A stretch of DNA of 64,000 nucleotides from Tamarix chinensis (lineage: Eukaryota; Streptophyta; Magnoliopsida; Caryophyllales; Tamaricaceae), in the NCBI GenBank assembly GCA_030549775.1, contig CM060178.1, positions 72,633,152 to 72,697,151 of the forward strand, in the 5' to 3' direction. The position numbers and the translations under genes are program-made. Positions 1 through 13,380 of this stretch are shown piece after piece. How positions within the stretch are numbered: position 1 is the first letter of the stretch; every line of letters begins with the position of its first letter. Under the pieces are notes generated by a model, which made no database searches, was not told the DNA's origin, and worked only from the letters and a program-made list of their open reading frames with translations.

Positions 1-1200
1 TAAGTTGACTCTAATTGGCTTATAGTTGACACTATTGATTGGCCTTCAAATAATTGGAAATAATATGTGAAAAAAGTTTGAATCATTTTGGATTAAAAAG
101 TGTTTGGACGTGATGCTTAACCATAGGCCTAGATGGTTTTGAATTGATGTGACCCTTGTGGTCTTTTGAAGATTGAATTGATTTTTGATTTGTTGTAGTG
201 ATCATTAAGGTCCTTTGGTTTGATTAGATGGTTGCTTTGTTGTAGTGGTCCTTTGATTTGGTTTAACAGATTATGTTTGTGGATCTTTGTATCTTTAGCA
301 TAATAATTTAAATATAAATAAGATACCAATCATTTAAAGTAAAATATTTGAGTTTGAAAACGAATCTCATGTCTCAGTATGTCATCTAATGTATAGTTGG
401 ACCTTCAGGTTAAAATAATTATTTCTTCTCTTAGAGATTCATAAACCCTAAAGGAGGTACATGTGCTTAAAGACTTGAGTATTAAGGTTGTGTATACACA
501 ACTTAGGTTATATGATTTCTTTGACATGACACCATAAGATCAGTAGTTTGATATTTTGATTTTTTTATTCCTAGTGATCATTGTTTTGGATTATAGTTTG
601 GTTTTATGCTCAAAGATTTGAGCTCACTTGAGTTGAATTGGATTAGAAACCCACCATGATACCTTTTGAATAATTGAAATAGGGTTGTGGTTTAGTGAGT
701 GTTGAATTTTGTGGTGTTATCAATATACATTATATTAAGTAGTTTGTTGTAAAAAATAAACACTCATTTAAATTGCGGGGTTTTCTTGGTTGAATTTGTT
801 GCCTTATAGTTGAATTTTATCATATGTTGAGTGTGAGGTGATGTTTATCCTTGGTGGTTTTATTACATGTGATTGTATATTTTACACATGATTCTTACTA
901 TTGTATGGTTGATCGCAATGTGAACATGTTATGTTTTAGGAGATATTGTGATTTACTTAGTACTATTGAAATAATTACTTTTAGGTTGTTGTAGGTTTTA
1001 GAGGCAGCTTTTAGATTGGGACAGAGTGTTTAGGGTTATTTGATAAATAAATATTGCTTTTTCTTCTTTATTTTGGTTTGTTGTTGGTTTTACCTTGACT
1101 TTAGATTAAATGCTAATCTCACTTACTTTTTGTATTTGAGCTTTTTTGGCCTTAAGTCCGGCCTTTTATAGGTATGTGTTATATATTTTTTCATATTTAT
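1..1200 (-). repeat. partial long LTR-like repeat, cut by window edge
   Basis: About 360-1200 resembles 26085-27000. Both contain, in the same order, a 'gttggacctt.aggttaaa' block, a 'gtatacacaa' block and a 'tccctagtgatca' block. The copy at 24308-27061 reads as a minus-oriented LTR, so this is probably the left-truncated equivalent. No ORF worth calling was seen; the 66-residue frame at 129-329 is low complexity. The orientation is inferred only from that similarity. Confidence 0.45.
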
Positions 1201-3229
1201 ATCCTTTGTCTTGTATATTATTTTTAATTTTTTTTATCAACATTATTTATTGCATATTATTATTTTTATACATAGGTCACATTATTTTTTATTAAATACT
1301 TAAACAGTCTTAATCTACTACCTTTATTAATTATAGATATCCACTTATATTAAATATATCTTATTAAAATAAAAAATGTTTAAAATTATTAATATACATT
1401 AATTTATTTAACATCGGATAAGTTATTAAATATTATTATTTTAATAATTTTTATGCATAAGTAAGATATACTTATCAAACATTACTACTATTATTTTAAT
1501 TATATTATGATAAAAAAAATAAATATACTAAGTTGACAGTTAATTTATTTTACTGAATAAACGAATTTAGCCAAATTTCTGTCAAGTCAAGTAGGTCTGC
1601 GAGTCAGGACGGGTACAGCGTGCAAAAGCCAAACTCTGTCGCAGTCGTTGCCGATCATTATATTTGCCGTAAACTTCGTAGCAGACTTTTGGGACCCAGC
1701 GGCGTCCTATCGGAGACTGTTATCAATCACCCGTCAGTCAAATCATGCCTATTATCTCTATTCACCCTTTTAATCACCCAAGGCTAGCTACTGGTATGAT
1801 GATTACAGGACTTATAAAAGCAACTTATTTCATCTCATCTCGTATCCAGTAATTCTATATCTAAATTCTAAAATAAAATAAAAAAATAATTTTTTGCTAT
1901 ATATATATATATATGTAGTAATTTTAATTTTTATTAATAATAAAATAATATAAATTAAACATGATACAAAATTAAACAAAAAGCCATTAAAATAAAATAA
2001 ATTTATCATTAGTATTATTTCTATCATCATTATTATTATTTTAAAAAATTATATTTTTTTGCTATAATTATTTTTATTTTGAATTACTATTAATTTAGAT
2101 TCCAATTATTAATAAAAATAAAAATAATGTAGAAAATTTTAATTTTTAATTTTAATTTAAAATTTAGATGTATAGTATTTTTCTGCTGCACCACATGCCG
2201 GATGATGCGTCCCGTCCAGTTATGTTAATTTCTCTTTTAAAAAGACAGCATGCTGCTTGCATGCCAATATTGACTGGTATTTATTTATGTATAAATAGAA
2301 GAATTAAAATTCAATTACATTATTCAACGTTAAAATAATAAGCCTGATTCTAATAATCATCCACTACACGTGGTCAATAATGCAAATCGAGATAACATGG
2401 AAGCACCTAATTAATTAAATCATGGCAGGCATCTCTTTGGGTGTACAAATATTACTACTTATAATTCCAAACAAATATCATTTTAGTCAACATATTTTAT
2501 TCAAAATATATGTTGTCGTTTCTGTCCACTTTATCTTCAAAATTCTTGATTCGTTTCTAAAAGATTTTTTTAGTTCATTCTTTTAATTTATCCACTCAAA
2601 AATCATTTATTAATCGTTAAATTGTAAAAAATTTAGTCTATGTGATTAGATAATTTTAATTTTTTTTTATCTATTGGATGTTAAATAAATTTTAAGAACA
2701 AATATTTTTATATATTTAATTTTTTAATTTTCTTTTGCATCTATTCATATCAATTGAAATAAGTTGTTATTTATTTTGTGTGTTTCCAAATATACATATT
2801 TATATTTTGTGACTTATTCATTTATGCTATTTTCATTTTTTTTCATCTTTCAAGGATCACATAAACTCTTATATCAAATATTATTATATATTTAGATTTC
2901 TAAAATTATTTATCACCTTCTAAATAAATTTTCATAATTATAAGGATCCGTTTGCTAGTTTTTCCTATAAATTTTTACTATTGAATTTTCTTACAATTTA
3001 ATGACCTAATATTAAATGTAAAATAATCTCTTAACTATCTAGTGAATATTAACTAGGCCTCTAACTAATGGGGGACCATAGTTGTAACTTGGTTACATTT
3101 TCATCCAACCAAAAGCTTGGTTACAATTATTATGATTTTATGATACAAATCTCTTATACTTAATCTTAAACCTAACCATGGCTCTCAAGTGGTTGCGAAA
3201 GTCAAACAAGGCACCAACCATTCTCCATG
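1201..3229. other. AT-rich intergenic DNA, no gene seen
   Basis: Very AT-rich with short A and T runs and an (AT)n run near 1899-1913. A less AT-rich island at about 1560-1750 and another around 2180-2250 stand out, but neither holds an ORF or a motif that I recognise. Confidence 0.5.
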
Positions 3230-3590
3230 GTCATAATAATTAATTATGATATTTATATTTATAATATTATTAATATTAATCATCATAATAGTATATAATT
3301 ATGATAACCATATTAATAATTATGATTATAATTATATTAATTATTCTATCCATATTTATATTAATAATTATATTAATAACATAAATATAAGTATAAATAA
3401 TAATTATAATAATTATAATCATAATAATTAATTATAATTAAAATAATTATATTAATAATAATCATAGTAACAATTATATTAATTATTATTATTGTTTTTA
3501 TATTAATACCTATAATTATAATAATAATGATAAAATTATTAATTTTAATAAGTTTAGTGTTTATAATACTAATTATAATAGTAATATCCT
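3230..3590. repeat. AT-only low-complexity tract
   Basis: About 350 bp made almost only of A and T in degenerate TAATTATAA-like words. A very similar tract occupies 12277-12660. The 61-residue Ile/Asn/Tyr frame within it is a composition artefact. Confidence 0.8.
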
Positions 3591-3848
3591 ATTTCCTTAA
3601 AACCATTTTGCTATAGGATTTACTTTGGTTTGAGATAATTGATTATTATATTTTAACTATGTCATTATATTTTCTTAAGAATTGTTAAGTTTTTCTTGTG
3701 ATTTTAGGTTATGCTTAACCATTTAAGCTCTTTTTTATTTTGCAAAACTTTACAAATTTTCACAAAAATGCAAGTTTGCCAATTTCACAACTTTCTAAAC
3801 TTCTATTTTGGTATTCAAGGTATTCTAAGAACTTTTTATGATGACACT

Positions 3849-4072
3849 CACTAGTATAAAAAAATTCATAGACAACAGTGGAAAAAGAAAATAGACGTTG
3901 ATAAGCAATATAGCGTAGGCTATAGTTGTCTATACTTAGCCTGTTATTCAAAACGTAACTATTTACAACAAAACAAAAATAGAAATAGTGCTTTTAAAAA
4001 TGCACGAAGGAATAGATGATGATTTTATTGTAGAATTGCCCTCTAAACTTAAGTATAGACCGATGTTCTAAC
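3849..4072 (+). mobile_element. CACTA-like transposon terminus (tentative)
   Basis: Starts with CACTAGTATAAAAAAA followed by 'atagacaacagtgg', 'atagacgttg' and later 'gtctatactta'. This fits the CACTA terminus plus subterminal repeats of plant En/Spm-type elements. A possible opposite end, TTTTTACTAGTG, lies near 10937-10950, but the 3-bp duplication does not match and no TNP2-type transposase was recognised between them. It may be a solitary or truncated end. Confidence 0.4.
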
Positions 4073-4384
4073 CATAGTTTTAAAAATTGGATCGGTTATC
4101 GAATCGGTTTCATAACTGGTTTACTGGTTTAGTGGTCGAACCAGTGGTTTGGACTGGTCGAACCAGTGGTACATTTTAAGTCAAAAAATATGAAATATAT
4201 AGAAAATTAAACTGTACATAAATTTGACCGGCTCCCGACCGGTTCACCGGTCCGACCGATTTTTGACCGATTTTCACTGGTTCCGAGATCTTAAAAACCG
4301 ACATATGAAATTTGACCGGTGACCCGACCGGTTCGCCGGTTCACTAGTTGGACCGGCCGGTCCGGTCCGGTTTTTAATACTAGG
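4073..4384. mobile_element. hAT-type MITE, 312 bp, ACCGG-rich
   Basis: Flanked by 8-bp duplications GTTCTAAC (4065-4072) and GTACTAAC (4385-4392), with one mismatch. Ends are inverted: CATAGTTTTAAAAATTGG at the left, and CCTAGTATTAAAAACCGG as the complement of the right end. The inside is full of 'accggt', 'gaccgg' and 'ccggtccgg' words, unlike the AT-rich surroundings. There is no coding capacity. The 8-bp duplication and CA-type ends fit hAT non-autonomous elements; family assignment is inference. Confidence 0.75.
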
Positions 4385-4466
4385 GTACTAACTTAAAACT
4401 GCTATATAATCCTTTTGTTTTTGTTTTTATAAAAAATTACCACTAATGTATAGACATCAACTATGA

Positions 4467-4580
4467 CCTGCATATCTATATTTGAAACTAATCCACACAC
4501 ACACACACACATATATATAACAATACATGTACTAACTCCATATACAAAAGCTGCATATCTATATTTGAAACTAATCCACA
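4467..4580 (+). repeat. 30-bp direct duplication around a CA/TA microsatellite
   Basis: A block beginning 'ctgcatatctatatttgaa' and ending 'aatccaca' occurs at about 4467 and again at about 4550. A (CA)n(TA)n run lies between the two. Confidence 0.8.
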
Positions 4581-4666
4581 AGTCTATTTATAAAAAATAA
4601 AGTATGTACATGATCATACATTAAAAAAAGGATCTTACTTAATAAAAAAATTATCAAGTATACTTG

Positions 4667-4668
<2 letters not shown>

Positions 4669-4730
<62 letters not shown>
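4669..4730. repeat. (TA)n microsatellite, about 31 units
   Basis: An uninterrupted TA dinucleotide run of about 62 bp. Confidence 0.95.
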
Positions 4731-4735
<5 letters not shown>

Positions 4736-4739
4736 TGCA

Positions 4740-5640
4740 CAAGCATTAATGGTTATATTTATTTAATTCCTTAATTACCGACAACCCTACAAATAAGCAA
4801 GTCTACATAAAAAAATTTACACTAATGAAAAATCTATCTGAAACCAAACTCTTTAACTAGCTTGTTCAAAGGCAAAATATAACTGCTTTGACTATCCAAA
4901 AATTTGAGATCATCATTTTGATATACCTAAGAAAAAAAAGTATCAGAATTTTCATTGGTATAAGTATTTTATTCAAGTAACAATATTAATAAATATATAT
5001 GGTGATCACTATATACCTTTAAATTTTCATTCCATTGTTTTGCAATTAAATTTATCATATATTTCATAAAAAAAATAGCCACAACTATCATTCACATTAA
5101 ATGAAATGCATGTATTAATTTGTTAGAAATATATTAAACAATAACATTAAAACATAGAAAATATATTACTAATTACACACCTCCATGGGAGTCCATCCGT
5201 GTACTAATTTAGGTCATTTTTTTTATCAAAATATTTCTTAAATGACCTAATTGATGCATATATAGACTTATTAATTATATAGTATAATATGTAACTCATG
5301 AAATAAATTTATTAAAACTAGAAATCAATTAATTACCTATCAACAACCTTAAGTGAAATGTCTCGTCATTTTCCTCTTAAGGAGTCAAATCAACATGCCA
5401 TCCTTTTCGATAGATGTAAAATGACCAAAATCTAATGTGAACTAAAAGAAAAGAGGAAAACAAATTTAATCAATGCAGAGTTGCCTTCATCGCTTGGACC
5501 TTATACTCCACCTGTTGTTTGAGTCCCTATAGAATATCACTTGGTGACATAAGAATTCATACTTATGTTGATCGTCCTCAAGTATACTTTTGTCTTTTAA
5601 ACACCTATAGAAAAATTGTATTTCACTTAAAAATTCTAAT
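4740..5640. other. AT-rich DNA, no gene seen
   Basis: No ORF above about 50 codons and no terminal repeats were recognised. Confidence 0.5.
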
Positions 5641-5689
5641 AACATCCCTATATGATTACTATTTTAATATTACCCTAATTATTTAATTC

Positions 5690-8225
5690 TAAATTTAAAT
5701 CCAATTTTAATCCTAATCCTAAACTCCTTTTCCTTTTCCTCTTTTCCATTTTTCTTTATCCTTTTCCTTCTTCTCCTTCCTTGAGTCTTCTTGCTTCTCT
5801 TCTTCCCTACATAATTCCTACCTCTCCCAACCATTTTTCCTTTGGATGTACTTCCACCCTCTACCTTAGATAATCCTACCTCATCACCACCACCATCACC
5901 TCCCTTTACTCAAGGGATGTGTCATAGAATTTTGTCTCAAAATATCCCCAGATTCTGATTTACCCATCAACCCTTGTGCATCACCTTTGTCCATTCCTCA
6001 ACCATTCACACAATACTCTCCTATATATACCCTCCATTATCTCTCCTTACCATATTTATTACCTCACCTTTCCTAACATCTCTATGTGTCGTTTGGTCTA
6101 ATTCCACCATTTTCGTTCAATGAGTTTCTACATAGATTTGTTAACCTCATGTTGCACCTACACGAGAATCTCATGTTACTTAGCCTTACCTGCATTAGAA
6201 GCTCATGTTACTCAACCTTATTTACGTTTATAGATCTTGCAACTCACCCCCTTTCAGCATCCACGCCTCATGTAAGACAACCTCATGCCACCAACCCCCC
6301 ACTAATGTGAGCCCTTTACTCTACCGACCCCTACTAATGTGAGATCCTCAAATTACATCCTCATAGCATTGTGACAGACTCAGGTACCACCCCTTTGGTT
6401 GTACCACATTCCCATGCACCTAGCTTTCACTTGGACCACACTCTTTGGCAACTTTGTTTGCTTTAGTTTTGCTCCTTTTTCACCCTTCTTTGACTTAGCT
6501 TTTCCTTGGCTGATTTCTGAAGTCCTGACCATGTGTAATTCTTTGTTCTTAGGTATTTTTAGATGGTCTCGAAGGAGACACCTTAAGGTTTTACTTGCTT
6601 AGAGATTGGTATCATTTGATAAGTATACACATTGTAGTTAGGGATTTTTGATGTTGTATGTAAATTGTGTGTAATCTCATGTTTGGTATTATTATATTGA
6701 TAATGTCATGCTTATAATGTCATTGTATGATAGTGTGGTATTGTATCTTAGAAATTGATTATTATAAGAAAGCGTGCGTTTATGGGATATTTGTTATGGT
6801 GAGTCTTATCTTGAAACCCTAAAAGACATAGTATGATCTATGGTATTGTAATGTGGCATTGATTAAGTATGGAAAGTGTAAAATGATCATGGTTAATTTG
6901 TATGGTGATGTAATAAATTGATAGTTAAAAATTAATGATATCAAATTTGTAGGGTTTGTTGTGGAGGTTTGGGTATTATGGCTATCTTAAGGGTATTCTG
7001 GTAATCTTATGATAGAGTGGAAAATAAATATGGCGTGATAACATTTGAGGTATTTTATAAATTATTTCATAAGTAATATGATTAAATGGTCGTTGAGTGG
7101 GATACAAGTTTCTATAGTGTGATTTTGAGGCATAACGCTAATGTAAGAGCATTTTGGTCAGTATTGATTAAATTTGAAATCTTGGTGTTTCTCAAGTGGA
7201 AATGGGTTCAAAATATTCTATGTATGTTATCTGAAATATTCAGATTAATTATGAGATGCATCATTATAATAGAATGATAAAATTGCCAAATCATGAATAA
7301 TAACCCTAAATACAAACTCATTATTGTATGTATGAGACATTGAATTTAGACCTTAGTTTTTGGATATACTGTTAATAGTATTATTTTAGGATAGTATACT
7401 AAATTTAGTGATGAGATGAGTCTTATGACAAAATTTATGCTTATATTATGAAATGAAGGTTTCAGAGGGAAAGTTATGGCTTTTATTTTCCTTAGGGAAT
7501 GCCCCAATCATCATCTAGTTATGTGGTTTATTCTTTTTTTTTTTAAATTTTATTTCTTTTAGGTCTATTTTATACGATTTGCATATTTATATTTATGTCT
7601 TCATGATGATATCAAGATAAATAACATTTCTATAAGATATTAATTACTTAAAATGAAATATAAAGTGAGTAAGGACTAAGGTATTGAGTTTGTTCTACCG
7701 GATGGTAATAGTGGCTCATGATCATTTTTCCTGAAGTGGTGCTTTAGACCATTCCATTGGTTTAAAAATATTGGCTAGGAGCATAATACTCTAGGAAATG
7801 TTGAATCTATTCTACCAAACGATAATAGTGGCTTAAGAGCTTTTTACCCTAAGAGGTGCTTCAGTTCGTGCCATTGAATTAAGAATAGTGAGGGTCTCTA
7901 AACTCAATGTAAGTAAGAAAATGGGTTCTAATTATATCTAATGATGGAAATTTAGATAATTTATTCTCTTGCATCGTATCATGTTCAAGCTTTATGCATG
8001 ATTTGTATTTTATGTGACCTCATGTATTTTGTATGCTCTATCTATGATTGTATTTTTTAACTCAGTACACAACATATTGATCATTTTTTTCATGGGTGTT
8101 ACTCATTATTATGAATAAATGACCCAAGCTTTGTTGTACACATCAATGAAGACCGCTTAGATGACTCCAAGAAGAGATAGTGGAGGTCTTTTCACACCCC
8201 TATAAGTTCTTTTGTCCATGTACAA
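5690..8225 (-). repeat. long LTR-like repeat fragment, minus orientation
   Basis: The pyrimidine-rich part at 5700-6330 matches the complement of 20620-21200. Shared landmarks include the 'caaggg.tgtgt' block and the 'tatataccctc' block. The part at 6950-7400 matches 47880-48130 ('tgggtatt.tggctatctt' and following). At 7690-7880 there are two degenerate copies of a 'ttctacc.gatggtaatagtggct' unit. These resemble the complement of the 'accactatt..ctggtgga' units at 45480-45780 and 21900-22200. The segment 8041-8100 ('cagtac..', 'catgggtgttactcatt') is the complement of 45270-45330. Small ORFs here (for example 6086-6310 and 6399-6602) are in pyrimidine-rich repeat and match nothing that I know. 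Confidence 0.5.
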
Positions 8226-9290
8226 AATAATGGGTGAAAGTAAAAATAGTTTTAGGTTAAAGTTAGGAAGGAGGGGGGGGGGAATCAGCCAAGATATAGA
8301 TGAAAAATGATAGAATAAAACCATGGTCTATACCCTATTTTTTTTTATAAAAAAATCTCACCATACTTTAGAAAATAGTTTTTAGTTTTAAAATTACCGT
8401 TTATAGTCTTATATAAAAGAGGGCCCTTTGGACAACTATAAATAAATGTTATGATTATAAAGCTGTTATCTATAATTCCACCATATTTTCACACCATTCT
8501 AATTTTTACTAAGTGAGTTATATACAACAATTCTATATACAATGACCATATAAGTTGCCATCTATTTTAATTTTTGTAGTCATAACTTTCCATTTTCCTC
8601 TAAGATGATAATTTTTCTAAGTCACTCATAAAACGTTACTATATATACTTATGCTCTCCATGCCTATACCTAAAGTACAATTAGAATGTTTTCCAAATAT
8701 TATTTTTAGCTTCCAAATCATCCCAAGTATAGATTTGGTAAATTTTATAATATTTAGATTTTTATGATTGTTGATTTTGAATTTTCTTTTGAGATTGTAT
8801 TCTTACTTTCATGTTATTATGTTATGTATTTTTTTCTCATAAAAAATTACCATATTTTAGGTGTAAACTCAAAATGATATTCTTAAGCTCTCTTCTATTT
8901 TTTTAATGAATTTTAAGATGTCATTTTCTCTTTATTTTATGTTATTTACTTTTCTTATAATACAAGCTCTATATTAGCTCTTCTTAGTGTCTAACTTTAC
9001 AAACCATTATAGACAACTATAATTTGATATTTTTTTAGTTTTTAAGCCTTTGAATTGACTTATTTTATTTGGTGATGCCTTTTAGAAGTTATTTCTCAAT
9101 TTTGAACTCTTTCAAAACCATAGTTTTTCCCCCTTAAACCATAACCAAACAAAAAAAGATGTGCTCTAAGTCCTTATGTCTTGTTAAAGATTGATCAAAA
9201 CTATTGATTCTAGCCAAGAGGTTGTTGAGACTCTATTTTTCCTCCATGCTTGACCTTTAAGCAAATAACTAAAAGTAAATATTATACAAA
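8226..9290. other. AT-rich DNA, no gene seen
   Basis: Contains a run of nine G near 8273. A few 'tatagacaactata'-like words around 8430-8480 and 9005-9025 could be CACTA subterminal repeats. No ORF was recognised. Confidence 0.4.
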
Positions 9291-12276
9291 TTACCTTCAC
9301 CAAATCTTCTTTTGTTCACATATTTTTACACTTCTTATCTTCTTCTATTTATACATGGCACATATGTCTTCCATCCTATGTCCTTTTTGCCTTGTTAAGT
9401 AAACAAGCATGTCACTAAAATATCTCTCCAACCTTATATCCCTTCCTTCCATCTAGGTCATCCATTAAGATTTCACTTTGATCCTAGTCATCCATTTCCT
9501 ATCCTTCATACTCCTCTAATAATTTAAGCCATCCTCCTCCTCCTATTTTACTCAATCATTCAAGTAATATCCTCCATTGAATCCTTTCCATTCATGCCAC
9601 CAACACCCTCCATCAGTTATTCTCATCAACTATCAACCACCATCATCTACCTTAACATATTTAACATATGATCACCATAATCATCCTCTTCTTATTCTCT
9701 TTTCTTTCCTTTAAATCATGGCTCCTTTCTCTCCTTTTCTTCCTTCTAGGGATCCATTCAATAGCTTTTCATCCTTAATGGATGAAGCTCTAATTTCTTG
9801 ATACATTTAAGGTTAGAAAAGTCATATTTCTTCTTTGTGATCTCCTTTTCTTCTCCTTAAGTTTTGATTGTTGATTCTAACGTTTGTATGTATTTTCTCC
9901 AAGGATTTAAGGAGCTTTTGGTGTAGTTTTGGTGTATCATATGGCATGTAGCTCTTTGGATTTATTTCATGATTCCTTGATAAGTTTTGGCTTAAGGTAA
10001 TCTTTAGATCACTCTAACTAAAACTTAGTTTACATAAGCATGAGTTTAAATTAAATATGTTGTGATTTCAAGCATGTTGATATGATTTGTGTTTAAGCTT
10101 GAATATGAGCTAAAGATATGCTGATATATGATGTTGAATCATGATTGTATGATGTTAAGAATCATGCTTATGGTATGTGTCTTAGTGTTTTGATCACTAT
10201 TTTATGTGTTCGAGGTCCATTGAATATTAGTTATATTTTGTGATAAAATATTTTTTATTAGCTAAGAGTTAGAAGGCCTATTAGGTAACCAAGTAAAGTT
10301 TATGATGTATACTTTTAAATACATATTTTAAATCTCAAAAATAGTAAGTATAGAAAAAGTTATGATCAATACAAGTACGTGCATTTGTTAAATTCCCAAC
10401 AATGAACAAAAGACTCATATTTAAGCTTAATTTTAATGTTAGAGATGATTTTTTGAGTGAGTTAATGATTTAATGTTATTCAATGGTATTTTTAGGCCTA
10501 ATTTTATATGAAATGTGATATAATTTGGATTAATATAACCTAAGTTACATTAGATTAAAGTTTGAATATCCTTAATAAAATGTTCTTCACCATATTCAAA
10601 GCGTCCTTCACTAATCACCACAACAAGGGTTAGTAAATAATTAATCATGTTTATTTTGGATTAATTAAGGATTTATCGTAAGTAGAACTAAAATGATTGT
10701 ATTAGCCTTAAAATTGTAAAATATGTAATATGTGAATAATAGAAGTTAAAGTTAGTCCATTGACTCTGACCTTAACCATTTACTATGATTTTTACCTTTG
10801 ACCATAAATGGTGGTTATTTTTCTTTAAAAAAATGACATATAATACTTTGTAATTTTAGAATCAAATATATCAAATGTTTTGGCTTGTTCGGCCCTAAAA
10901 TGATATTTCTAAGTTATAAAGTGGTTCTTTTAGAATATTTTTACTAGTGCAATTATAAGCTAAGATTGGTGTTACCTATATATACTTAAGTGCACGTTTA
11001 TTTTTATCAAAAAAATACATGGATAAAAGTTTTATGTAATCTATTAACACTCATTATGTGATATATGGCTTGAGTTTGGTGTTATTGATAAATACTCATT
11101 TAGATTGAATGTTATGCTGTGTTATGGCATGTTAAGTTTGGTGTTCTCAATAAGCACCTAGTTATAATAGTTTGGTGTTATTCATAAATTCCTAGTTAGA
11201 TGAGGCATTAAACTGAATATGGTAAGCCTATTGGCTTTGATATCATCTATTGATATGACACTAAACTAAGTAAGGTGGGTATGGTATCACCTTTGAAAGC
11301 TTCTTAGCTCTAGTGCCTGTAATATAAATACTACCATGTGTTGGTCATTAAACATAGGGATTATAATTACCATTTTATGTTGGCTGTTAAACATAGGGCT
11401 AATAATTACTATTACTGTGTTGGTCATCAAACGCGATAGTCTTCATATTTTTAAAAGGTTTCCTTGGCTAAGACCATGGTTAGTGGACGTGTGTAGCCCA
11501 TGAATTCAATATGTTTTGGTTTCCTTGGCTATGAACCTAGTTGGGGGATGTGTATAACCTATATTATTCTTATTTAAAATACTTCCTTGGCTGTCCTTGG
11601 TTGGCGAGTATGTATAACCCATGGTTTTGATTTAAAAGGCTACATTAGCTATAACATTGGTTGGTAGGTGTATAATCCTTGGTTTCAAATGTACCATCAT
11701 GCTTAATGGAATATGGCCTTACCATGCATATATGTGAACCATGTTTAAGGCGTACATAGGAGTTAGAGCTTACTTAGTGCTTTCTTATATTGATGCCTTC
11801 ATGTTGCTATGATGAAGCCATGTCATTCTGGATAGCAACTAGTGTTGTTTTGTAGGAAGTGATGTTTCAAGTTGTTGCTTGTTTGGGGAGAATGATTTTA
11901 GAGAAAGGCAACATATTGATTCTCTTATATAGGGAATTTTTGATCATCTATTGGTATTTGTATTTAACCTTTAGTTGGATTGTATAAAAAATTTAATTTC
12001 AATGCTTCATATATGCTTTTCTATTTCTCTCGAAAGTATTTCTCGCATTTTGATTCATTATTTAGTTAGTTTCATACCAGTCTCAAATTAGGTACCAACC
12101 ACTCCTATTTCTTAAGGTTTGAGAATACTTTTAGCATTATATGCACTATGGGTTAAATATTGATTGTACATATTTATGTTTGATATGGCGATAATACCCC
12201 AAATTTTCTATTTTGCTTCTACAAAATATCATTTTAAATGAATTTTTTCTAGTACAAAAATTGGGATGTTATAACA
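9290..12276 (-). repeat. long LTR-like repeat, minus orientation
   Basis: On the minus strand it starts at 12276 with TGTTATAACATCCC and then runs parallel to the start of the short LTR at 14346. Both have the shared 'ctagaaaa..' block and a 'gggtattat' block. Degenerate internal repeats of about 60 bp ('ccttggct..ggttggtgg..tgtataaccc') occupy 11440-11690. Related short repeats ('tgttggtcattaaacatagg') lie at 11338-11440. Pyrimidine-rich DNA at 9300-9760 is the distal part. The far end and a target duplication were not found. Confidence 0.5.
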
Positions 12277-12547
12277 ATAATTAAAATAATTATATCAATA
12301 ATAATGATGATGATGATAATTATAAAATTAATAATGATAATAATAATAATTATAAAATCATTAATGATAGTAATAATAAAAGTAATTATAATTATATTAA
12401 TAATCAATTATAAAAATTATGTTATCAATTATAATTATATTAATAATTATTATAATAATTTTTTGAATAAATATCATAATATTTAATTATAATAATTATG
12501 TTATTAATTATAATTACTATAATAATACTAATAATACTTATAATAGG

Positions 12548-12583
<36 letters not shown>

Positions 12584-12660
12584 TATTATTATTATTATTA
12601 TTTATATTAATGATTATTTTATATTATTCAAATAAAGATAATATTAATAATAATTATTAA
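12277..12660. repeat. AT-only tract with (AAT)n core
   Basis: About 380 bp almost free of G and C, including (AAT)n/(ATT)n at about 12550-12602. Similar in texture to 3230-3590. Confidence 0.85.
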
Positions 12661-12726
12661 TTATCATGTTAACCTAATATAATTTTATTGATGTTGATTT
12701 AATCTGATAATTTGTAAAATTAAACT

Positions 12727-12772
12727 CTAGGAAATATGATAGAAAATCTGACCTAACTATCATATTTCCTAG
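12727..12772. repeat. perfect 16-bp inverted repeat
   Basis: CTAGGAAATATGATAG at 12727-12742 and its exact complement at 12757-12772, separated by 14 nt. It could form a hairpin. No element boundary was identified around it. Confidence 0.9.
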
Positions 12773-12779
12773 ACCAACT

Positions 12780-13380
12780 TCAATGAATGATCCTTGTTTC
12801 GAGCTCATTACATTTGCTCATATAATGATAATAATAAAATAGTATAAAGCTTTTAATTTTAATTTTAATTTTAATTTATTTTATCTACAAGTTAACGATG
12901 GTCGTTGTAATATGAAAATATTCAATCTAAGTAACCTATATCCCACTAAATTTAATTATATCCCACCAAATAGATATTAAAATACATCTTAGGCTATATC
13001 TTTACCATCCTCCAAGAGCATTTTTGACATCACCTTCATCAACATTCAAATCAATCAAAACTTTGAAGACTTTTGCAATACTTGAGGCCATAGAAAGATC
13101 TTGGTTTTTGTCGAAGATTATAGTTGATGATCTTCCACATCACTACCAACCTCTGGTAGTTAATTTTTTTCATTTCAAGATTGACAAATAATCTCAAAGA
13201 TCAACACAAAGTCAATGTAGAATAGCTAGATGTATGTTGAAGATGAATTTTTGGTTGTTGGAGTTGTTGACAATATCCATCCCAATTCAATATGTTAAAT
13301 GTGATGATGATGTATGTTCAAATTTTTATTTTGTATAAAAAATGTTTTCTCTTGCTATTGTAACTTCAAATTGAGGGGAG
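12780..13380 (+). other. possible decayed copia 3' internal region
   Basis: No recognisable ORF. The sequence ends at 13380 in 'attgaggggag', directly before a TGTTGTAAGG LTR-like start. That arrangement of a purine tract next to an LTR is typical of copia elements. Everything upstream is too decayed to identify. Confidence 0.3.

Noticed and set aside
12780..13380. Copia RNase H tail before the 13381 LTR
   Set aside because: Only the purine tract fits. No RNase H motif could be read, so no pol relic is claimed.
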